From positions 1 through 58,030 of the forward strand of contig JANQEN010000021.1 of assembly GCA_028278335.1 (NCBI GenBank): DNA of 58,030 bases, written 5' to 3'. Positions 16,803 to 25,182 of this stretch are shown here, piece by piece; the stretch's first letter is position 1, and each line of letters starts with the position of its first letter. The position numbers and the translations under genes are program-made. The DNA comes from Chitinivibrionales bacterium (lineage in GTDB: Bacteria; Fibrobacterota; Chitinivibrionia; Chitinivibrionales; JANQEN01). The notes under the pieces were generated by a model. It was not told where the DNA came from. It made no database searches and saw only the letters and a list, made by a program, of their open reading frames with translations.

Positions 16803-17835
16803 CGGGATCATCCTCCTCAAAGGTTGACATAAGCGGTTTGGCATCTACATCCTTGCCTGGTTCATAGCCAAAAAGTTCCTTTACCTCTTTTTCTAACTTT
16901 CGGGTAAGCAAACTTAAGGGAATGTTCATCGGACAGACCCGCTCACATTCACCACAGTTAATACAGCGGCCTGCCATGTGAAGCATACGGGTAAGATGGA
17001 AAAAAAGGTTTTCCGGAAGGTCAACAGTTTGTTCTATCCAGGTGCCCTTATTTGCCTTCTCCTGATAGGTCGTCTTGGGAGTGATAACTTGATGAGCACT
17101 ATCAACGGCACACTCTTTACAGTAGCAAATTGGGCAAATGTTTCTACAGGCACTACAACGAATACATCTAGTTAGCAGCTTCTTCCAAAACTCCCACCGT
17201 TTGTCCAAGGAAAGCGCCTCAATCTCTTCCACAGACGTATAATCACGAGAATCAGCAGGCTCAACTGAATCGCCTAATAGGTCATCGTAAACCAGTGTGT
17301 TGGGGCTCATACAATCGGGACACTTGTCCAATAGCACCCTCTTTTTAGCAATTGAAACCTTTTCCTTCTTATATTTGATAACCACCGAGTCCTTATCGAC
17401 CTGTATGTCACTCTCTGCCAATGCCTCAAAGTCAATACTCTTCTCAGTAAGAATCTTTTCAAGCTTTGTGGAATCAATGACACCATTACAGCAGACCCCA
17501 ATTATGTAGACCTCTTCACGGGCGATCTTATTCTCACTCATGAGTTGGATCATGGCTTTTGAATCGCATCCCTTAACCAAAAGGCCAATGGGACGGGAAT
17601 CAGGCTCCTCACCACGGGGTAGCTCACGCTTCTTTTCATCAATGATAAAGGTCACCAAATTATGAGCACAAAAGGGATCCCAGACCAGCCGCTCAACATC
17701 CTTTGGCTCCTTTACAAAACAGGGAGCACTGTGGATTGGGTCGCTACCCTTTTCATAGCCGATGAAAAACTGGATTTTTTCAGCCTCTAATAGCGATCTT
17801 ACTTTATCCTGTATTGCAGCCTCAATCTCATTCAT
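16786..17835 (-). CDS. FrhB/Flx-like 2x[4Fe-4S] subunit
   Basis: A 349-residue protein starting at ATG 17835, inside the end of the upstream gene. It has VKGCDSKAMIQL and GVCCNGVID motifs in the N-terminal domain, a CPDC pair near residue 173-176, and two ferredoxin motifs, CIRCSACRNICPICYC and CINCGECERVCPMNI. This resembles FrhB/FdhB-type and FlxB/C-type subunits and is a paralogue of the next gene in general layout. The two together form the iron-sulfur arm between the MvhD-like protein and the NAD(P)H-reacting subunit. Whether it binds its own flavin, as FrhB does, is not certain. Confidence 0.82.
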   Translation of the reverse strand: MNEIEAAIQDKVRSLLEAEKIQFFIGYEKGSDPIHSAPCFVKEPKDVERLVWDPFCAHNLVTFIIDEKKRELPRGEEPDSRPIGLLVKGCDSKAMIQLMSENKIAREEVYIIGVCCNGVIDSTKLEKILTEKSIDFEALAESDIQVDKDSVVIKYKKEKVSIAKKRVLLDKCPDCMSPNTLVYDDLLGDSVEPADSRDYTSVEEIEALSLDKRWEFWKKLLTRCIRCSACRNICPICYCKECAVDSAHQVITPKTTYQEKANKGTWIEQTVDLPENLFFHLTRMLHMAGRCINCGECERVCPMNIPLSLLTRKLEKEVKELFGYEPGKDVDAKPLMSTFEEDDPGDFIK

Positions 17836-18256
17836 CAATGCCAACCTTTTTAAACTTTGTTTGAGGGCCCAAGGCCTTAACGCTCTCTACCACGTCGTCA
17901 ATTACTTTGGTAAACTTTGTTCCCTCTGAAGCAGAGACCCAGGAAACTTGGAAACGGTCAGGGTGAATGCCAACAAACTCCAATAACTTTTTAAGAATAA
18001 TAAATCGTCGCCTGGCAAACATGTTTCCCTGCACATAGTGGCAGTCACCGGGATGACACCCCGATACCAACACGCCATCGGCTCCCTCTTTGAGGGCTTT
18101 GAGAACAAAGAGCGGATCGACCCGTCCCGAACACATAACCCGAATAGGGATAACGTTCGGCTTATACTCCAACCTACTCACACCGGCAAGATCAGCTCCT
18201 GCTGAGGAGCACCATTTACAGAGAAAGGCCACTATTTTCGGCTCGAATTCGCTCAT
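17828..18256 (-). CDS. MvhD/FlxD-like [2Fe-2S] subunit
   Basis: A 142-residue protein of the MvhD family. The ATG at 18256 has an AAAGGAG site and shares four bases with the hdrA stop; an in-frame extension upstream is rejected. The cysteines FLCKWC (13, 16), MCSG (42) and SGCHPGDCHY (67, 72) are the MvhD signature. MvhD-type proteins dock a dehydrogenase or hydrogenase module onto HdrA. Here the docked module is the Flx-like NAD(P)H set encoded immediately downstream. Confidence 0.93.
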   Translation of the reverse strand: MSEFEPKIVAFLCKWCSSAGADLAGVSRLEYKPNVIPIRVMCSGRVDPLFVLKALKEGADGVLVSGCHPGDCHYVQGNMFARRRFIILKKLLEFVGIHPDRFQVSWVSASEGTKFTKVIDDVVESVKALGPQTKFKKVGIDE

Positions 18257-20196
18257 AGCATCTCCTTTAACATCTTGGCAATCTGAGCATCGGTTAAGTT
18301 CCTTAGTTGTGAAGCACCGGAGGGACAGGCTGCAGCACATGTTCCGCAGCCTTCACAGAGAACATCATTGACAACAGCAACACCCTTCTCTTTATCTAAG
18401 GTCAAGGCTTCGTAGGGACAAATATTAACACAGATCCCACAGCCGTTGCACTCCTCTACTTTAATACGGACAACTGTTGGTTCATGGGTAAGCTCATCTG
18501 CGGAGAGTAGTCCCGCTACTTTTGAGCTTGCACCACTTCCCTGGGCAACCGTTTCAGGAATATCCTTGGGTGCCTGAGCAGCTCCAGCCAGGTAGATTCC
18601 TGCTGAGAGGGTCTCTACTGGTCGCAGTTTTGGATGGGCCTCTTTAAGAAAGTTATTGGGGCCCATGGGAATTCGTAATTTTTTAGCCAGTTCTATTGTC
18701 TCTTCTCTGGGGACAATTGCCGTTGCAAGTACCACCAGATCTGCAGCGATCTCCACCTTTTTTCCTGCAATGGTATCAACCCCCCAGACCATGATTTTCT
18801 CTCCTTCGCGGTAAATTTTAGAGACTCGGCCGCGGATGTACATGACCCGATCCTCTTCGGTTGCCCGCTGAATAAATTCCTCATAGTCTTTACCAGCCGA
18901 GCGTATGTCCATATAAAAAACATAGGCCTGGCCCTCAGGCACATGATGCTTGTAAAGCATTGCATGTTTGCCCGTATACATACAGCAAATCTTTGAACAG
19001 TAGGGGTGGTGGCTTTCCGGATCGCGGGAGCCCACACATTTGATAAAGACCACCTCCTTGGGAACCTTGCCATCGGAGGGTCTTCGTACCTCGCCCTTTG
19101 TCGGTCCCGACGCCGAGAGTAGGCGTTCAAATTGTAGTCCGTCAATCACGTCTTCATAGGTGTCGTAGCCATACTCGGGAATTTGAGATATATCGTAGAG
19201 GTCGTAACCGGTTGCCACCACAATAGACCCAAAATGCTCGGTAAGAAACTTGGGTTGCATATCATAGTCAATAGCTCCGACATCGCAAGCCTTTTCGCAT
19301 TTGTCGCAGCGAAGTGGATTAAGCCCTAAACAGGTTTGATCGTCAAGAACATACTTGGCAGGAACAGCTTGCGGAAAGGGTATGTAAATAGCCCTTCGCA
19401 GGGTGAGCCCTCGATCAAACTCATTCACCGTTACCTGTGGACAGACCTTAACACAATCGCCACAGAGGTTACAATCATCCGTTACATAGCGTGGATGCTC
19501 TTTAATAGTAACCTGAAAATTACCTACATAGCCCTTTACGTCAACCACTTCACTCATGGTCATCAGTTTTATTCGGGGATGCCGGGAGACCGCAACCATC
19601 TTTGGTGTAAGAATACACTGGGAGCAATCCAGGGTAGGAAAAGTCTCGGAGAGCTGCGCCATATGTCCACCAATAGTGGGACTTTTCTCTACTAAAAGTA
19701 CTTCATAGCCACTGTCTGCAATATCCAGAGCCGATTGAATACCACTGACTCCGGCTCCTATAACAAGAGCCCTCTTCGTGACGGGAACCTTGATTGGATC
19801 GAGGTCCTCATTGAGATTAACCTTTTCAATAATCCCGCGGATAATACTCTTGGCTTTCTCCGTGGCCTTTTCCCGGTCCTTGTGGACCCAGCTACACTGT
19901 TCACGGATATTGGCGATTTCGCAGGAATACTTATTGAGCCCACCTCGCTCAGTGGCACTGCGAAAGGTCTCCTCATGGAGAGTTGGTGAGCAGCAGGCCA
20001 CAATAATACCATCGAGGTTTTTCTCTTTGATGGCATCCTCAATCTTTTTCTGGCCCGGATCAGAGCACATGTAGTCGTAAAACTCGCAATGCTTGACACT
20101 GGGATAGTGTGCAATCTCATCAACCACCTTGTCAACATAGACTGTACCTGCGATGTTTACACCGCAGTTGCAGACAAACACGCCATTTCGTTTCAT
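18253..20196 (-). CDS. hdrA: Heterodisulfide reductase subunit A, FAD and [4Fe-4S] protein
   Basis: A 647-residue HdrA. The N-terminal domain opens with VFVCNCGVNI; the FAD fold is at residues 145-152 (VIGAGVSG). CSQC at 191-194 and a four-Cys motif from Cys242 to Cys252 follow. The C-terminus has two ferredoxin motifs, CNGCGICVNICP and CEGCGTCAAACP. HdrA is the site of flavin-based electron bifurcation in HdrABC complexes. A GGGAGG ribosome site precedes the ATG. It follows korC by 21 bases, so the bifurcating flavoprotein is encoded directly after the ferredoxin-dependent 2-oxoacid oxidoreductase. A physical or redox link through ferredoxin is inferred. Confidence 0.95.
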   Translation of the reverse strand: MKRNGVFVCNCGVNIAGTVYVDKVVDEIAHYPSVKHCEFYDYMCSDPGQKKIEDAIKEKNLDGIIVACCSPTLHEETFRSATERGGLNKYSCEIANIREQCSWVHKDREKATEKAKSIIRGIIEKVNLNEDLDPIKVPVTKRALVIGAGVSGIQSALDIADSGYEVLLVEKSPTIGGHMAQLSETFPTLDCSQCILTPKMVAVSRHPRIKLMTMSEVVDVKGYVGNFQVTIKEHPRYVTDDCNLCGDCVKVCPQVTVNEFDRGLTLRRAIYIPFPQAVPAKYVLDDQTCLGLNPLRCDKCEKACDVGAIDYDMQPKFLTEHFGSIVVATGYDLYDISQIPEYGYDTYEDVIDGLQFERLLSASGPTKGEVRRPSDGKVPKEVVFIKCVGSRDPESHHPYCSKICCMYTGKHAMLYKHHVPEGQAYVFYMDIRSAGKDYEEFIQRATEEDRVMYIRGRVSKIYREGEKIMVWGVDTIAGKKVEIAADLVVLATAIVPREETIELAKKLRIPMGPNNFLKEAHPKLRPVETLSAGIYLAGAAQAPKDIPETVAQGSGASSKVAGLLSADELTHEPTVVRIKVEECNGCGICVNICPYEALTLDKEKGVAVVNDVLCEGCGTCAAACPSGASQLRNLTDAQIAKMLKEML

Positions 20197-20217
20197 AGCG
20201 TACCTCCCGTGTACCGG

Positions 20218-20757
20218 TTATCTCTTCGCAAGTTGGCCATATTCAAATCCACGGTTGTAGGCCTTATCATTGAGCTCGCGGAAACGTGCTTTCACTGTAC
20301 CTAAGATTGCTGACTTCATAGATTCATAGCTGACAAATTCTGTCACCCCGATCATGAAACCAAGCATAATAATATTGGTAACAATTTTATTACCCAGCTC
20401 CTCGGCAAAACGGGTTGCCGGTATTTTATAGACTAAAGCATTGTCATCCTTATCAAGATCAACCAGATCCTCTTCAATCAAAAGCACCCCACCCTCTTTA
20501 AGATCCGGCCGAAAGCGGGTGTAAGAGGCCTTTGACATAATCGCCATAATGTCGGCATGGGTACAATAGGGATAGTCAACCTTGGTATCATCTATGACAA
20601 TTGTTCCAGAGCAGGCACCACCTCGGGCTTCGGGTCCATAGTTTTCCATAACCGTAGCTTCTTTGCCCTCATAGATTGCGGCAGCCTTCCCGGTAATAAC
20701 CGCCGAGAGAATGATGCCCTGTCCGCCAAAACCTGCAATACGTATCTCCTGTCTCAT
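20218..20757 (-). CDS. korC: 2-oxoacid:ferredoxin oxidoreductase gamma subunit
   Basis: A 179-residue gamma subunit. It shows the family opening IRIAGFGGQGIILSA and the ENYGPEARGGACSGTIVID motif. It forms the fourth part of a four-subunit 2-oxoglutarate synthase (KorABCD/OorABCD type), which interconverts 2-oxoglutarate and CoA with succinyl-CoA, CO2 and reduced ferredoxin. The start overlaps the korB stop by four bases. Substrate assignment to 2-oxoglutarate relies on subunit organisation and the sucCD genes in the same operon. Confidence 0.93.
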   Translation of the reverse strand: MRQEIRIAGFGGQGIILSAVITGKAAAIYEGKEATVMENYGPEARGGACSGTIVIDDTKVDYPYCTHADIMAIMSKASYTRFRPDLKEGGVLLIEEDLVDLDKDDNALVYKIPATRFAEELGNKIVTNIIMLGFMIGVTEFVSYESMKSAILGTVKARFRELNDKAYNRGFEYGQLAKR

Positions 20758-21632
20758 TTTTTAACCTCCCTAGAGAATATTCTCTCCTTTGCTTCTAAGT
20801 AGGTCTCTTTGTCCAGGTCGACAAAGGTCCCGATTGAAAAGTCCGACAGAGGATCCTCCAGGCGAACATCTCTTGTGTCTGCCCCATGGTCAATTTTGCC
20901 ATGATCCTGATAAAATTTCGAAGTGTCAATGGCGGTACCCATTTTATTGCGCCGACCAAATCCAGTGGGACAGGGGGTAAGCACCTCTATAAATCGAAAG
21001 CCTTTTTTGGTTAGGGCCTCTTTTATCGATTTTTGAAGGCGGCGCACATGAATCGATGTCCACCGTGCCACATAGGCAGCTCCAGCTGAGGCTAAGAGGT
21101 CACAGAGATTAAAGGGTCGTTCACAGTTTCCGTAGGGTGTGGTTGTAGTAAAGGAGTCAATAGGCGTGGCTGGTGAAAACTGACCACCGGTCATTCCATA
21201 GGTGTAATTATTGGAGCAAATCACCAAGATGTCCATATTGCGTCGAGCAGCGTGAATGATATGATTCCCACCAATGGCAAAAAGATCGCCATCGCCACTT
21301 ATCACAGAGACATCCAATTCTGGCCGTGCCACCTTAAGACCAGTAGCAAAGGGAATCGCCCGTCCATGGGTCGTATGAAAGGAATCAAACTTTAAATAGC
21401 CGGCAGCGCGTCCTATGCAACCAATACCGGATACGATGGCTACCTTATCGGGATTGATGTCAAGCTCCTTAACTGCTTCGATGTAGGTCGAAATTATTTC
21501 ACCGCACCCACAGCCAGTGCACCATATGTGCGGTATACGATCATCTCGAAGCATCTCATCGGAGGGGTGTGATTCGGCCATGTACATACATCTATCTTGA
21601 TATTCATAATCTACATCAAATTCCATGCTCAT
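20754..21632 (-). CDS. korB: 2-oxoacid:ferredoxin oxidoreductase beta subunit (TPP binding)
   Basis: A 292-residue beta subunit. The cluster and TPP elements are visible: WCTGCGCGE with Cys38, Cys41 and Cys43, SGIGCIGR with Cys72, and the TPP-Mg site GDGDLFAIGGNH at 113-124. TYGMTGGQ and SPATP follow as in 2-oxoglutarate/2-oxoisovalerate enzymes. Overlapping ATGA junctions on both sides tie it to korA and korC. The N-terminal leader of about 30 residues before the first motif is slightly long for the family. Confidence 0.95.
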   Translation of the reverse strand: MSMEFDVDYEYQDRCMYMAESHPSDEMLRDDRIPHIWCTGCGCGEIISTYIEAVKELDINPDKVAIVSGIGCIGRAAGYLKFDSFHTTHGRAIPFATGLKVARPELDVSVISGDGDLFAIGGNHIIHAARRNMDILVICSNNYTYGMTGGQFSPATPIDSFTTTTPYGNCERPFNLCDLLASAGAAYVARWTSIHVRRLQKSIKEALTKKGFRFIEVLTPCPTGFGRRNKMGTAIDTSKFYQDHGKIDHGADTRDVRLEDPLSDFSIGTFVDLDKETYLEAKERIFSREVKK

Positions 21633-22774
21633 TTGCCAGCCTCCTTTATGCCATCAAGAATCTCCTCAGGTGAATGAAGTCTTCCCCCGGTTAAGGGTAC
21701 ATGGGCCACAACATTATCCGTTCTGGCACAGCGCTGAACTTCATAGAGTACCTGACCATAATTTATCTCAGCTACGACAAATCCCTTTACCTTTTGTGCA
21801 TAAGCTTGGATTACATGATCCGGGAAGGGCCAAATGGTGATTAATCGCAATAACCCAACCTTCTCACCCCGTTCACGGGCGATCTTAACCGCAGTCATGG
21901 CACTCCGTGACACTGCACCAAAGGCAATTACAAGGACATCGGCATCATCGGTCTTATACTCTTCGATCAAGGTGATCTTCTTTACATTATTTCTTATCTT
22001 ATCACAGAGTCTGCGAACAAGTGGTTCATGACACTCTGCTGACATAACCGGATACCCTTTGTAATCATGGGTTAAGCCAGTTACATGGATCTTATAGCCT
22101 TCACCTGCTGCAGCCATGGGGGGAATCATGTCTTTGTCCGGCTTAAAGGGGAGATGCTTTTCCGGTTTATCCTTTGGCTTTTTCCTATTAAAAAGTTTAA
22201 TCTCCTCCTCCTTAGGTATCACCACCTTCTCGGACATATGTGACACACACTCATCCATGAGCACTGTCACCGGTACCCTATACTGCTCGGAAAAGTTGAA
22301 CGCCTTAATAAGGAAGTCGTAACACTCCTGTGGACAGTTTGGTGAGATAGCAATCACCTCATAGTCGCCATGGGATCCCCATCGCGCTTGCATGACATCG
22401 GATTGACCAACGCTGGTTGGGATTCCGGTTGAGGGAGAACCACGCTGAACATTGACCACCACAGTGGGTGTCTCCATCATCACACCAAGACCAATGTTTT
22501 CAAGCATGAGGCTATAGCCAGGACCGCTAGTAGCGGTCATGCTTTTTACCCCAGCCCAGGAGGCTCCTAAAATTGCACACATTGAGGCGATTTCATCCTC
22601 CATCTGAATATAGGATCCGCCAATTTGCGGAAACCGCCGTGACACACGCTCTGCAATCTCGGTGGAAGGTGTTATAGGATAGCCGGCAAAAAAACGACAT
22701 CCCGCACTTATTGCACCTTCTGCAGCAGCATCATTGCCGGTTAGAAAGTGAGTTCCAGTAATTACAGCGGTCAT
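21629..22774 (-). CDS. korA: 2-oxoacid:ferredoxin oxidoreductase alpha subunit
   Basis: A 381-residue alpha subunit of the KorA/OorA size class, smaller than fused PorA-type proteins. It shows GNDAAAEGAISAGCRFFAGYPITPSTE at the start of the pyrimidine-binding domain, QMEDEIAS with the catalytic Glu, and the TATSGPGYSLM motif. QRGSPSTGIPT is typical of 2-oxoglutarate synthases. Four-base overlaps with korD and korB are present. Confidence 0.95.
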   Translation of the reverse strand: MTAVITGTHFLTGNDAAAEGAISAGCRFFAGYPITPSTEIAERVSRRFPQIGGSYIQMEDEIASMCAILGASWAGVKSMTATSGPGYSLMLENIGLGVMMETPTVVVNVQRGSPSTGIPTSVGQSDVMQARWGSHGDYEVIAISPNCPQECYDFLIKAFNFSEQYRVPVTVLMDECVSHMSEKVVIPKEEEIKLFNRKKPKDKPEKHLPFKPDKDMIPPMAAAGEGYKIHVTGLTHDYKGYPVMSAECHEPLVRRLCDKIRNNVKKITLIEEYKTDDADVLVIAFGAVSRSAMTAVKIARERGEKVGLLRLITIWPFPDHVIQAYAQKVKGFVVAEINYGQVLYEVQRCARTDNVVAHVPLTGGRLHSPEEILDGIKEAGK

Positions 22775-23073
22775 TCAGCCTCCTTCTCATCTTCTTCAAT
22801 TTCAGTATAAATGGCAAACTCCGGACATATCAATGAACAGTATCCACAACCAACACACATCTTCTCCCCTGGAACCTCAATGAGCTCTGGTGGATGATAG
22901 CCCTTTTTATTAAAAACAGATGATTCTTTCAACACATCTTTCGGGCAAAACTCTATACAGAGATTACACCCTTTACACCGTTCAATTATAAGATAGATCT
23001 TTCCAACAGCACTTTTTTTGTCACCCTTATCAACCAACCCTCTCCCAATAAACTTCATCGGCTTCTTACCCAT
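22771..23073 (-). CDS. korD: 2-oxoacid:ferredoxin oxidoreductase delta (ferredoxin) subunit
   Basis: A 100-residue 2x[4Fe-4S] protein with CKGCNLCIEFCPKDVL and CVGCGYCSLICPEFAI, the normal delta subunit of KorABCD enzymes. It is the first gene of the operon that runs to sucD. An AAAGG ribosome site precedes the ATG. The promoter should lie in the 434-base region upstream. It transfers electrons between KorB and soluble ferredoxin. Confidence 0.93.
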   Translation of the reverse strand: MGKKPMKFIGRGLVDKGDKKSAVGKIYLIIERCKGCNLCIEFCPKDVLKESSVFNKKGYHPPELIEVPGEKMCVGCGYCSLICPEFAIYTEIEEDEKEAE

Positions 23074-23507
23074 AGTCTATACCTTTATCCTGTGATCCCC
23101 AGAAAGGAGAGAATGAATTGTAATGAAATCTTTTTGTGTTGTAGAGGTTTTCTAAATCTCGCCGGAACAGATCGCATAGGCCTTTCCCAGAAGCACTACC
23201 AGGTTTTACTATAAAAAGTAAAATGGTTCTACCATTATTGCGAAAACCAACTGTTAAGTATTGAATAATTGTAGTGAGTGTCATTATTCATACCTGAATT
23301 AGTAATATATGTTAAATGTTTAAGAAGTGAATAATGTTTTTTTTAAAAACCTTGTACCTTCCTGCTTTTCACACACATATACCTTATGTTATTACTATAC
23401 TATATAATCTAACTTTAATCTACACTTATTTTGTTAACAATATATGGTTCGAAGCTACAAAGCTGTGCCACATATTATTTCGTATATATTATTTATAGCT
23501 AACAATA
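23074..23507. other. A+T-rich region upstream of the kor operon
   Basis: A gap of more than 400 bases between coaX and korD. A 72-codon open frame (23066-23284, minus) overlaps the korD start but has weak initiation signals and no recognisable product. The rest is strongly A+T rich with TATA-like runs near 23395-23410. The main promoter for the 14-kb operon presumably lies here; no precise site or operator can be supported by eye. Confidence 0.5.
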
Positions 23508-24281
23508 TTAGTACAAACCAGTGCCAACAAGAGTTAAATATTCATCATATTCAAAGGGAAACCGAATGAGTGGTTCTACAGATTTCCACCCGCCTCCACT
23601 GGCAAGAATACGAAATTTTTTCTGTTCCTCTTCTTCAATTTTTGCCACAATAAAAGAAATTCCTCCAGCCACACTATGATAGATCCCACTTTTTATGGCC
23701 ATTGCTGTTGAGTCTGGTGGATAGATGAGTGTCTCTCTTTTTACATCAAGCAAGGGCAGATTAGAGGTCTCTTTATGTAAACTTTCCAATTGAGTCTGTG
23801 GCCCAGGGAGGATATAGCCACCAATAAAGACTTTCTCCTCTGTTAATATGTCAATTGTCGTAGCAGTCCCTATATCAATAAGAATAATGTTTTCATTAGG
23901 GTACTTATAAAATCCATACAGGCAATTGGCAATCCGGTCTGTACCGAGATGATCGGGGTTTTTATATTGAACCCCAAAGGGCAATGTTTCAGAGTATCTA
24001 ATAAATCGAGTACGATTAATTTGGGTAACCATAGAAAGGTTGTAAAGAAGAAGATCATAGGAAAAGGAAACCACCGAGCAAATCTTTAAGTCAACAGGCT
24101 CAACAATACCCTGATCATTGCATAGGTGTTCAATCGCAGAAATAATATTGTCGGAGTTATGCTTTATACTTGGGGTAAGGGAAAAGGTCTCTTTCTGTAA
24201 ACAGCATAACTGTTTTGTATCAACAAGTCCAATAGCAATATTTGTGTTGCCAATATCTACGGCAATGACAAAGGGATTCAT
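23508..24281 (-). CDS. coaX: Type III pantothenate kinase
   Basis: A 257-residue ASKHA-fold kinase that phosphorylates pantothenate, the first step of CoA synthesis. Motifs are VDIGNTNIAIG at the phosphate-binding start, HLGTDRIAN with the catalytic Asp, and LIDIGTATTIDI followed by GGYILPG. The length is standard. It lies 37 bases after nadC on the same strand, so both belong to a cofactor-synthesis pair. No BirA fusion is present. Confidence 0.95.
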   Translation of the reverse strand: MNPFVIAVDIGNTNIAIGLVDTKQLCCLQKETFSLTPSIKHNSDNIISAIEHLCNDQGIVEPVDLKICSVVSFSYDLLLYNLSMVTQINRTRFIRYSETLPFGVQYKNPDHLGTDRIANCLYGFYKYPNENIILIDIGTATTIDILTEEKVFIGGYILPGPQTQLESLHKETSNLPLLDVKRETLIYPPDSTAMAIKSGIYHSVAGGISFIVAKIEEEEQKKFRILASGGGWKSVEPLIRFPFEYDEYLTLVGTGLY

Positions 24282-24318
24282 GATAGTATTTTTACTAATA
24301 AGAACAACCCTTCAGGTA

Positions 24319-25182
24319 TCATGTTAAAACAAGATGTATGTCTAAGGCCTTCACACTATGAGTAATCCCACCAACTGAAATGAAATCAACCCCGGTTCTA
24401 GCGATTGCCTCAATTGTCTCTTCACTCACATTTCCGCTGGCTTCAAGTTCAATGGTTGTATCAAAGGCGTTTCGTTGTTCCACACAGCGCTGCATGGTTT
24501 CAACGGTCATGTTGTCAAGCATTATTCTGTTCGGTTTGACATACAAAGCCTTTTCAAATTCATCCTCATTCTGAACCTCCACTTCAATGGGAACAACCTT
24601 AGTCTGTGCGCAAAACTCCTTAGCTTTCAGCACTGCCTTGTCCGGTCCGCCAACAGCTGTGACGTGGGTATCTTTAAGGAGGATCATATCAAACAAACCA
24701 AATCGATGATTCGCTCCACCCCCGGAAAGTACCGCGCGCTTCTCCAAAATACGAAGCCCAGGAATTGTCTTTCGAGTATCCAATAGCTTTGCAGAGGTGT
24801 CTTGTATCTTTTGCACTAGACTATCTGTTTTAGTAGCAATACCACTCAACCGTTGAAGAAAATTGAGCGCAATTCGCTCACCGGAAAGGATGCTTTGTAA
24901 GGGGCCCTCTAAAAAGCAGATGGGCTTTTCCACATGAACATGGGTCCCCTCTTTACATACGACATTCACGGAGACCTTAGAATCAATCAAACCAAACAAC
25001 GGTTCCAATAGATACACCCCAGAGAGGACACCGGCCTCTTTACTTTTTATAACAGCACTCCCCAGATCATTGGCACTGAATACTGCTTGCGAAGTGATAT
25101 CACCCTGTTGTCCTAAATCTTCCTGAAGCGCTAATCGAAGAATGTCCTCAATCTCGTTTTGCATGCTCACATAAATCCCCAT
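24319..25182 (-). CDS. nadC: Nicotinate-nucleotide pyrophosphorylase (carboxylating)
   Basis: A 287-residue quinolinate phosphoribosyltransferase that makes nicotinate mononucleotide from quinolinate and PRPP for NAD synthesis. Signature motifs are LQEDLGQQGDIT, DTRKTIPGLR, GGGANHRFGLFDMILLKDTH and the final SVGGITHS. The ATG at 25182 overlaps the preceding gene by 16 bases behind an AGGA; the ATG at 25164 is an alternative start. It is followed by coaX. Neither nadA nor nadB is in the window. Confidence 0.95.
   Translation of the reverse strand: MGIYVSMQNEIEDILRLALQEDLGQQGDITSQAVFSANDLGSAVIKSKEAGVLSGVYLLEPLFGLIDSKVSVNVVCKEGTHVHVEKPICFLEGPLQSILSGERIALNFLQRLSGIATKTDSLVQKIQDTSAKLLDTRKTIPGLRILEKRAVLSGGGANHRFGLFDMILLKDTHVTAVGGPDKAVLKAKEFCAQTKVVPIEVEVQNEDEFEKALYVKPNRIMLDNMTVETMQRCVEQRNAFDTTIELEASGNVSEETIEAIARTGVDFISVGGITHSVKALDIHLVLT

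Noticed and set aside
23066..23284. 72-codon minus-strand frame overlapping the korD start
   Set aside because: Weak initiation signals and no recognisable features. The overlap resembles coupling but does not suffice; a leader gene cannot be excluded.
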